The notes below the pieces were generated by a model. It saw nothing but the letters and a program-made list of their open reading frames with translations. It was not told the origin of the DNA and did no database searches. A stretch of DNA of 64,000 bases from an uncultured bacterium (GTDB taxonomy: Bacteria; Bacillota; Clostridia; Oscillospirales; Oscillospiraceae): the NCBI GenBank assembly GCA_948469375.1, contig CAOKLO010000004.1:41775-105774 (forward strand), in the 5' to 3' direction. A program made the position numbers and the translations under genes. This document shows, in pieces, positions 57,826-64,000 of this stretch (positions within the stretch are counted from its first letter, which is position 1; each line of letters starts with the position of its first letter).

Positions 57826-60385
57826 ACGTTTCCCTCCGTTTGACGCATTGCTTGATTATTTTTTTCAATTGCTCCGTATTCAAGGGCTTGGGCACATGGG
57901 CGTCCATACCGGCGCTCAGCGCGGCCTTTTCATCCTCGGCAAAGGCGTTGGCCGTCATGGCGATGATGGGAATGCGCCCCGCGTCCTCCCGGTCCAGAGC
58001 CCGGATGGCCTTCGCCGCCTCGTGGCCGTTCATCACCGGCATTTGGACGTCCATCAGGATCGCGTCGAACTCACCCGGGGCGGAGCTCTGGAAGCGCTCC
58101 ACCGCCAGACAGCCGTTGGCGGCGATCTCGCAGGAGGCCCCCTCGATTTCCAAAAGCTCCGCCAATATTTCCGCGTTGATCTCATTGTCCTCCGCGGCCA
58201 GGAAGTGCATTCCCATCAAATCGCCGGCTTCCTCCGGCTCCTGCGTGCCGGTCCCGCCGGTCTGGTCCCACAGCTCCTGGATTTTTGCGCGGAGGGCGGA
58301 GACAAAGAACGGCTTTGTGAGCGTGCCCGTCCGGCCGCGCTGAAGCGCCTTATCCATGCCCTCCGCGCCGAATTCCGCCAAAATCAGAATGGGCACGGCC
58401 TCCGGAAGCTCATCCCGCAAGGCGCTCACCCCCTGGGGGCCGAAGTCCTCCCAGTCCAGCAGGGCCACTTGGCAGTCCCCGCCGCCGCGCAGCCGCTCCA
58501 GCGCCTCCTCCACCGTGGCGCAGGCGTCCAGCCGGACCCCCGTGACCTGCATGAGGGCCGCCATGTTCTCCCGGCTCTCTTGGCGTTCCGCCGCTACCAA
58601 AATGCGGGAGACGCCCCGCTGGGCCCAGAACTGCCGCTGCGCCTCCTCCTCCAGGATGCGCAGCTCCAAATCCACCCGGAAGAGGGAGCCCCGGTCCACC
58701 TCGCTGAACACCTCGATGGTCCCGCCCATCAGCTCCACAATGCTTTTGGTGATGGCCATGCCCAGACCAGTGCCCTGCACCTTGTTGGTGGTGCTGTTCT
58801 CCGCCCTGGTAAACGCATCGAAAATGGTTTCCAGATACTCCGGGGTCATGCCGTAGCCGGTGTCCTCCACCTCAATGCGGATGTGCTCATACTGGCTGGA
58901 GCGCTGCTTGAGGCCGATGATGCGCAGCCGGATTTGGCCCCCCTCCGGCGTGTATTTCACGGCGTTGGAAAGCAGGTTGATTAAGATCTGGTTGATCCGA
59001 GTCTCGTCTCCCACCAGATACTCATGCCGGATACCGGACACCTCCAGATGGAAGTCCTGCCCCTTGGCCTTGGCCATGGGCTGGATGATGGCGTCCACGG
59101 AGGAGATCACGTCGTTGAGGGCAAACTTCTCAAGATTGAGCACCACCTTGCCGCTCTCGATTTTGGAGACGTCCAAAATATCGTTGATGAGGCTGAGCAG
59201 GTGCTGCCCGGAGGCCGTGATCTTTTTGGTGTATTCCCGCACCTTGACCGGATTCTCCGCATCCCTGGACAGGAGCGTTGTAAAGCCCAGCACGGCGTTC
59301 ATGGGGGTGCGGATGTCGTGGGACATATTGGAGAGGAACGTTGTCTTGGACTCGCTGGCAATCTGCGCGGCCCGCAGGGCTTCCGCCAGCTGCTGGCTGT
59401 GAAGGCTCCGCTCCTCCTCCCGCTCCCGCCGCAGCTTATCCTGCTGCCTCCAATTCAGGTAGTACAGGATGATGCACAGGAAAAACGCCGCCAGCAGAGA
59501 GACCACCACAATGATAATGTTCTGATTGACCGTCCGCCCCTCCTGCTGGATGGCCTCCACCGGCACATAGCCCACCAGGAAAATCGATCCGCCGTTCACC
59601 GACCACATATAGTTGAGGGCGTGGACCTCCCGAATATCGTGGTAAAACAGGATGTTCCGCCCGGTATTCAGGCATTCCTCCACCTCCGCCCGGATTTCAG
59701 GGTCCTGGATATTGTTCGCCCGGTAGAAATCCGTCAGGTTCAAATGCCCCGCGCTGCGCTGTCCCATCCCCTTGGGCTTCAGGACAAACCGCTGACTGTC
59801 CGCATCCATAATGTACAGCGACGCCTGCTTGTTGTAAAACCCGTTCGGAAGAGACCGGTCGATGGCGTCGTAGACATACTCGGCGTAAAGGACGCCAAGC
59901 TCCCGACCGTCCTGCTCAATGGGGCATTTTATGGTGTAGGACCATGTTCCCATGTAATTCAGATAGGATTGGGACACCGGCAGGCCGAGAATGGCTTTTC
60001 CTGCGGAAAAGTCCAGGCCCTCCTCGGTGAACCGCTCTCCGGTATTGGAGACCCCTTCTGTGTTTCCGGACAGGATCAGCGACAGCTTTGACATCGTCTG
60101 GTTTTTCTCATAGGCGCGGATATAGTCCTCCGGGTCCTCCGCCCGGGCGATTTCCTGGGCGATCAGCATTTGAAATTCCGCCTCGCTGCGCAGAATCGCC
60201 TCAATGGTGCTCTGGATCAGGTCCAGGCTTTCGCTCAGGTTCTGAATGGCGGCCTGGGACATCTCCTTGGTGATTCTGCGGGACACCGCGAATACAACCG
60301 TCCCCAAAATACCAAAAAACAAAATAATGGAAAAGAGCAGGGAAATCCCTCTCCGTCTTTTTTGCTTATCCGGCGTTTCTTTCAT
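57803..60385 (-). CDS. Hybrid sensor histidine kinase with two receiver domains
   Basis: 860 residues. Membrane helices at about 13-35 and 289-311 flank a large extracytoplasmic sensor (probable Cache type). HisKA has SNMSHDIRTPMN (His356). The ATPase has its N-box near 465-479, DTGYGM, and GTGLGMAI. Receiver 1 has Asp644 and Lys691 but lacks the paired acidic residues at its start (ILVAAERQE), so it may be degenerate. Receiver 2 has EDN near 732-734, Asp779 and Lys833. No HPt or output protein is adjacent. It overlaps the lipoprotein gene by 23 bp. Confidence 0.93.
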   Translation of the reverse strand: MKETPDKQKRRRGISLLFSIILFFGILGTVVFAVSRRITKEMSQAAIQNLSESLDLIQSTIEAILRSEAEFQMLIAQEIARAEDPEDYIRAYEKNQTMSKLSLILSGNTEGVSNTGERFTEEGLDFSAGKAILGLPVSQSYLNYMGTWSYTIKCPIEQDGRELGVLYAEYVYDAIDRSLPNGFYNKQASLYIMDADSQRFVLKPKGMGQRSAGHLNLTDFYRANNIQDPEIRAEVEECLNTGRNILFYHDIREVHALNYMWSVNGGSIFLVGYVPVEAIQQEGRTVNQNIIIVVVSLLAAFFLCIILYYLNWRQQDKLRREREEERSLHSQQLAEALRAAQIASESKTTFLSNMSHDIRTPMNAVLGFTTLLSRDAENPVKVREYTKKITASGQHLLSLINDILDVSKIESGKVVLNLEKFALNDVISSVDAIIQPMAKAKGQDFHLEVSGIRHEYLVGDETRINQILINLLSNAVKYTPEGGQIRLRIIGLKQRSSQYEHIRIEVEDTGYGMTPEYLETIFDAFTRAENSTTNKVQGTGLGMAITKSIVELMGGTIEVFSEVDRGSLFRVDLELRILEEEAQRQFWAQRGVSRILVAAERQESRENMAALMQVTGVRLDACATVEEALERLRGGGDCQVALLDWEDFGPQGVSALRDELPEAVPILILAEFGAEGMDKALQRGRTGTLTKPFFVSALRAKIQELWDQTGGTGTQEPEEAGDLMGMHFLAAEDNEINAEILAELLEIEGASCEIAANGCLAVERFQSSAPGEFDAILMDVQMPVMNGHEAAKAIRALDREDAGRIPIIAMTANAFAEDEKAALSAGMDAHVPKPLNTEQLKKIIKQCVKRRETYEGNPNA

Positions 60386-60483
60386 CGACAGTCCCCATTT
60401 CAGCGTTTTGGGAGAACGTGCGGCCTCAACGAAAAAATACCTGTCAGTTCTGCGGCGGCCGGTGTGCCGGCCGCTTCATTTAC

Positions 60484-60513
60484 ATTATACTATTCTCTTC
60501 CTTTTGATGTCAA
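60484..60513 (-). promoter_or_regulatory. Promoter of the hybrid kinase operon
   Basis: On the minus strand TTGACA (60508-60513), 18-base spacer, TATAAT (60484-60489). A GC hairpin (GCGGCCGG/CCGGCCGC, 60455-60474) lies in the leader. Confidence 0.85.
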
Positions 60514-60560
60514 TAGCTGTCAGACGGCGGGGCGCCCGGGCGGCTATGGCTGATGGCGAC

Positions 60561-60593
60561 GATACAGCCTCCCCTTTTGGGGGAGGCTGTATC
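60561..60593. terminator. Hairpin after the GH3 gene
   Basis: GATACAGCCTCCCC (60561-60574) pairs with GGGGAGGCTGTATC, 4-base loop. It lacks a T-run on the minus strand. Confidence 0.6.
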
Positions 60594-60620
60594 TGAATGA
60601 GGAGGCGCGTGTGGCCTTGG

Positions 60621-63245
60621 TCACACGGTCTTTTTCTTTTTATAACCGCGAATCAGCAGAACCTCCCAGACAACCATGGCCGCCGCTACAGCCGCATCCG
60701 CCGCGATGAGCAGCTTTTGCCAGCCCATCAGGCCATTGTTGAAGGAAAAGTCCTCATACAGCCGGGAATGCACCACCGTAAACAGGATGTTTTTGCTGGC
60801 CCGCCGCATGGCCAGAAGGGACGTGGCCGAGGTGGTATCCGTCAGGTAGTTGGCGCCCGTGTCGTAGTCGGCCAGCATGATATCGTTGCCGTTCCGGATG
60901 GCCCGGTCGGAATCCATAAAGCCGAAGTCCACGAAGTAGTCCGTCAGCACCATCCCCTGGAACCCCCACTCGTCCCGCAGCACCGTATTGTCCAGCGGCG
61001 CACAGGCGCTTCCGGGCAGGATACCAATGTGGTTGTAGGCGCTCATGACGGCTCCCGCGCCGCCCTCCTTGACCGCGTACTCAAAGGGCTTGAGGTAGAT
61101 TTCCCGGATGGCCTGCTCCGTGCTCCAGGTGCACAGCTGACCGTAGCGGTTGGTCTCCTGGTCGTTCAAAGCGTAGTGCTTGATGTAGGCGTACACCCCG
61201 TACTTTTTGGCGCTTTCCACGGCCTTGGCCGCCATCTTGCCTGCCAGTACGCCATCCTCGGAGAAATATTCAAAGTTCCGGCCGTTGAAGGCGGAGCGGT
61301 GGCCGTTCATGGCGGGGGCGTACCAGCCGGTGACGTTCATCTCGTCGGCCATGCGGCCGATGTTCTCGCCAAAGGAGGCGGCCAAGTCCTTGTTCCAAGT
61401 ACAGGCCAGCATGACGGGGGAGGAGAAGCCGATGGAACCTTGACCGGTGAAATTGTTGTTAATAGCCGCCGCGCCGTCGCAGTCTACGGTGTTGGCCTTC
61501 TCAATGCTGGAAAGCGCCGCCGTCTGATAGCCGCCCATGGCGATGAGGGTATTCATCTCATCCACGGTGAGCTCGTCCAGCAACAGCTCCCACCGCTCGT
61601 CATCATAGGACGCGCCCCGCAGGTCAGCCAGCATCAGGCCGTTTTTTGCTCCAGTCACCGGCATCTCGTCCGACGGGTCGTTGAAATCCGCGGGGTCGTA
61701 GTTGGAGGCGTTCAGGAACTGGGCCTTTACGTCCTCCGGCATATTCAGGTCGGCAGGGGCCGCTGTGGCGGAATCATAATTGGCGAAGCCGTCCTTCCGG
61801 GACAGGTACTCCACATTGCCCTCCGCAAAGCTTAGCTGGGTGACGGCGGCCGTCTTGTCGGTGGACCGGGCGCTGTCCTCGCCATAGACCACGTCCTGGG
61901 CGATGGTGTATACCCGGGAGTCCAATCGGCGATGGGAATCAGAGTTGATGGAAATGGTGTAGTCCCCAGCCTCCAACACATAGCAGCCGTGGCCCTTGGC
62001 GTCAAAGGAGGCCATATTCTCCGCTTTAAGGGAGATCTTGATGGTCTGGGAGGCCCCAGGCTCCAACAGGTCGGTTTTGGCGAACTCCACCAGGTTGGCG
62101 GATGCCTTCTCAACGCCGCCGTTGGTATAGGGAGGATCAAAATAGACCTGAACCACGTCCTTGCCCGCCGCGCCGCCGGTATTTTTCACGGTGACGTCAA
62201 ACGTGAGCACGCCGTCCTGCTCGGAAATCTCGCCCATTTCCTGGGTGAAGGTGGTGTAGCTCAGGCCATAGCCGAAGGGATACTGCACCACAGAGTCATA
62301 GTTGATGAGGTTTTCCGCCGCGGCGGTCTCGTAAAATTTGTAGCCCACATAGATATTTTCCACGTAGTTCACGAAGGAGGGCCACATATCCACCAACCCC
62401 AAATCGTCAATATGCCCGAACTCCTTCATGTTCTCATAGGTGAACAGACCGATGTTGTTGAAGTAGGGGGCGGCGGTCAAATCATACACGAAGGTATCCG
62501 CAGTCTTGCCGGAGGGGTTAACGTCGCCGTTGAGGATGCTGCCCAGGGCCGTAAAGCCGGACTGACCCGCGCCAGGGGAGTAGATGGCGGCCTTGATGGA
62601 GTCGTACCGGTCCAAGAACCCCAGCTCCATGGTGTTGGCCGAGTTGATGACCACAATCACGTTGGAAAACTCCTGGGACACCCGCTCGATGAGTTGGAGT
62701 TCCCTGGTGGTGGGCTCCAGGTAGGTTTTTGAGGGGTCCATGTCCTCGGGATAAGCGCTCATGCGCAGGCCTCCTGCGCCGCCCCACAGGCCGTTTCCGG
62801 AGGGAGAGAACGTGTCCTCCTCCACATAGTAGCTGGTGGGCAGGTCCGCGCCCTCGCCGCCGGAGCGGGCCAGTACAATCAGAGCGGTGTCGGAAAAGCT
62901 TTTCGCGCTTTCAAAGATGCCGGCGCTGTCATACTCCGCCATGGAGGGCTCGGGCACGGTCCAGTCTTGACCCCAGTAGGAGATGATGGGGCGGCTGTCC
63001 TGGAATTCCACATAGAAATCCGAGATATGATATCCTGTCTCAAATACCAGCCGTCCGCCCGGAGGGCAAAGGCCAGCATCCACGGCACTCCAATCAAGGG
63101 AAAGCAATTGCATCCTGAAATACCCTTCCAGGTCCGTCCCCCGGTCCGGCTCCAGGCCCTTTGCTGTCCCGAACTCCTGGACGACCAGTGCCCGCGCCGT
63201 TTTCAGCGTCAGCCGGAAGCCGCCGGGGTAACTCTTTTTAGGCAT
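60621..63245 (-). CDS. Domain-permuted GH3 glycosidase with foreign N-terminus (chimeric)
   Basis: 874 residues from ATG 63245. From about residue 95 it is a GH3 enzyme in permuted order: C-terminal alpha/beta domain (VIVVINSANTMELGF), fibronectin-III-like domain (DVTVKNTGGAAGKDVVQVYF), then the TIM barrel with IKHYALNDQETNRYG and GMVLTDYFVDF (nucleophile Asp), then a C-terminal membrane helix and Lys-rich tail. The first 90 or so residues (KKSYPGGFRLTLKTARALVV onward) are unlike GH3; from memory they resemble an accessory protein of clostridial conjugative elements. The GH3 signal/anchor and first alpha/beta segment are missing. Activity is doubtful. Confidence 0.75.
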   Translation of the reverse strand: MPKKSYPGGFRLTLKTARALVVQEFGTAKGLEPDRGTDLEGYFRMQLLSLDWSAVDAGLCPPGGRLVFETGYHISDFYVEFQDSRPIISYWGQDWTVPEPSMAEYDSAGIFESAKSFSDTALIVLARSGGEGADLPTSYYVEEDTFSPSGNGLWGGAGGLRMSAYPEDMDPSKTYLEPTTRELQLIERVSQEFSNVIVVINSANTMELGFLDRYDSIKAAIYSPGAGQSGFTALGSILNGDVNPSGKTADTFVYDLTAAPYFNNIGLFTYENMKEFGHIDDLGLVDMWPSFVNYVENIYVGYKFYETAAAENLINYDSVVQYPFGYGLSYTTFTQEMGEISEQDGVLTFDVTVKNTGGAAGKDVVQVYFDPPYTNGGVEKASANLVEFAKTDLLEPGASQTIKISLKAENMASFDAKGHGCYVLEAGDYTISINSDSHRRLDSRVYTIAQDVVYGEDSARSTDKTAAVTQLSFAEGNVEYLSRKDGFANYDSATAAPADLNMPEDVKAQFLNASNYDPADFNDPSDEMPVTGAKNGLMLADLRGASYDDERWELLLDELTVDEMNTLIAMGGYQTAALSSIEKANTVDCDGAAAINNNFTGQGSIGFSSPVMLACTWNKDLAASFGENIGRMADEMNVTGWYAPAMNGHRSAFNGRNFEYFSEDGVLAGKMAAKAVESAKKYGVYAYIKHYALNDQETNRYGQLCTWSTEQAIREIYLKPFEYAVKEGGAGAVMSAYNHIGILPGSACAPLDNTVLRDEWGFQGMVLTDYFVDFGFMDSDRAIRNGNDIMLADYDTGANYLTDTTSATSLLAMRRASKNILFTVVHSRLYEDFSFNNGLMGWQKLLIAADAAVAAAMVVWEVLLIRGYKKKKTV

Positions 63246-63247
63246 CC

Positions 63248-63691
63248 TCAATCCGCCTCCTTTTCATATCTGATTTTCATTTGTGCGGGGTATAAATCGA
63301 CTTCTGGCCGTCGCCGTCCAGTCCACCGCAGCTCCCCAGCTTGCCCCACGCACTTCCAGCCAGAGGCCCGCAGGCTTGCGCCATTCTCGCTATCTAATAT
63401 GTAGGTCACTATCCGCTTATAGCCCATAGCGCGGGCCGCTCTCCAAGAGGCGGCATACAGCATGGAACAGGCGTTACGGGTCCCATCGGTGCAAAGCCGG
63501 TTGACCTCCAGCGTCCACCCGTCGTCCAGGTGCCGGGCTACAGGACGCCCAACGATAGCAACGCCCACGATTTTCTCCCCGTCGGAGAGGCCGATAGAAA
63601 ACTTGTGGCCCACCACTTTCCCGTGGTGCCGGTGGTTCTGCTCCACAAATGCGTTTGCCTCTTTTAGTGTCATAGGTACAATTTCAAGCAT
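63248..63691 (-). CDS. XF1762-like protein of mobile elements
   Basis: 147 residues. LEIVPMTLKEANAFVEQNHR, VGHKFSIGLSDGEKIVGVAI and TLEVNRLCTDGTRNACSMLY fit a GNAT-like accessory family common in conjugative elements of Clostridia; the family name is from memory. Its stop nearly abuts the start of the chimeric GH3 frame (3 bp), as if both were members of one operon. Confidence 0.75.
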   Translation of the reverse strand: MLEIVPMTLKEANAFVEQNHRHHGKVVGHKFSIGLSDGEKIVGVAIVGRPVARHLDDGWTLEVNRLCTDGTRNACSMLYAASWRAARAMGYKRIVTYILDSENGASLRASGWKCVGQAGELRWTGRRRPEVDLYPAQMKIRYEKEAD

Positions 63692-63781
63692 GGTCTATTC
63701 CTTTTCTCGTTTTCTTCTGCTATACTTGTCCCGGCGGCGTTGCCTCGCCGCCGGAATCTACAGCAAAGGAGATTATTTTTT

Positions 63782-63997
63782 ATGGGTAGTCTTGTCCAAT
63801 ACACCGTTGATTTTGGCGATACTCCAAAAGCGGAGGTCCAACGCATTTGTGAACGGCTTGAAACCATTTTCTGGAATGGTGTTTTTCCCAATCTGGAGCG
63901 TCCGATTGTCCGCTTCTACCTCGAACAAGGGCAAGCACTTGACGACCTTATTACGTTCCCGCCGGGATGTCGTGTGCAGGTAGTCGGGAAAAAGTAA
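63782..63997 (+). CDS. Small protein of unknown function at the window edge
   Basis: 71 residues from ATG 63782, with AAAGGAG 10 bases upstream; it ends 4 bases before the window does. The sequence (MGSLVQYTVDFGDTPKAEVQ, NLERPIVRFYLEQGQALDDL) is soluble and not recognised. A 9-bp GC hairpin (CCGGCGGCG/CGCCGCCGG, 63731-63754) lies in its leader. It is probably cargo of the mobile element entering from the right. Confidence 0.55.
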   Translation: MGSLVQYTVDFGDTPKAEVQRICERLETIFWNGVFPNLERPIVRFYLEQGQALDDLITFPPGCRVQVVGKK

Positions 63998-64000
63998 CTT

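Noticed and set aside
63462-63983. A 173-codon plus-strand frame across the XF1762-like gene
   Set aside because: It lies opposite a recognisable minus-strand gene and overlaps the better-initiated small ORF at 63782.

Overview
The window looks like chromosome from a GC-rich gut member of the Clostridia (Bacillota), most likely an Oscillospiraceae relative of Flavonifractor/Lawsonibacter. The reasons are the murB-rapZ-yvcK-whiA run beside dnaE, a class III (Clostridia/Bacilli-type) fructose-1,6-bisphosphatase, VanW, XpaC/TelA and SLH-domain proteins, BlaI/BlaR1 and PadR regulators, strong AGGAGG-type ribosome binding sites, and a locus for galacto-N-biose/lacto-N-biose, sugars of mucin and milk. 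Genus assignment is inference. No rRNA, tRNA, CRISPR array or intact insertion sequence was seen.

Layout. 1-10.5 kb (minus strand): a GH2 beta-galactosidase cut by the window edge, cardiolipin synthase, DnaE, a small membrane protein, and the whiA-yvcK-rapZ-murB block. 10.6-13.3 kb: a Cys-rich clostridial protein, a membrane-anchored alpha/beta hydrolase and a CAT-like acyltransferase. 13.5-20.4 kb (plus): PTS enzyme I, a heterodimeric ABC exporter behind a perfect palindromic operator, and a membrane protein/PadR pair behind a second palindrome. 20.4-28.6 kb: divergent GNB/LNB locus. A NahK-like kinase and AraC regulator lie on the minus strand; a binding protein, two permeases, a tiny membrane protein and GH112 phosphorylase lie on the plus strand; a cre-like site lies between. 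The phosphorylase would yield Gal-1-P plus GlcNAc/GalNAc, and the kinase would phosphorylate the HexNAc. The ABC ATPase, GalT and GalE are not in the window.

28.7-36.3 kb: an ECF sigma/anti-sigma pair with a likely self-recognised promoter, a BlaI-BlaR1-type repressor/sensor pair with two perfect operators but no beta-lactamase, a Na/Pi cotransporter, and a Gly/Pro repeat protein. 36.4-39.2 kb: xpaC-telA operon with a TPM-domain protein; the Gly-rich tail usual for TPM proteins appears as the separate downstream gene. 39.3-47.8 kb (plus): threonine ammonia-lyase, an unexplained GC-rich structured spacer, rpe, a 51-residue ORF, recR with a duplicated 3' end around a palindromic insert, a YCII protein, fbp, a VanW protein and a DUF2461 protein.

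48.0-57.8 kb: a NAGPA/SLH surface protein, HemW, a hemolysin-III protein, an AI-2E family transporter and a chemoreceptor with an extracytoplasmic zinc-binding (CZB-like) domain. 57.8-60.4 kb: a hybrid histidine kinase overlapping a solute-binding lipoprotein with no permease, read as a ligand-sensing pair. 60.6-64 kb: a domain-permuted GH3 enzyme whose N-terminus seems replaced by an accessory gene of a mobile element that continues off the right edge. The best leads are the chimeric GH3 junction, the recR duplication, the 40.6-40.9 kb spacer and the GNB/LNB locus.
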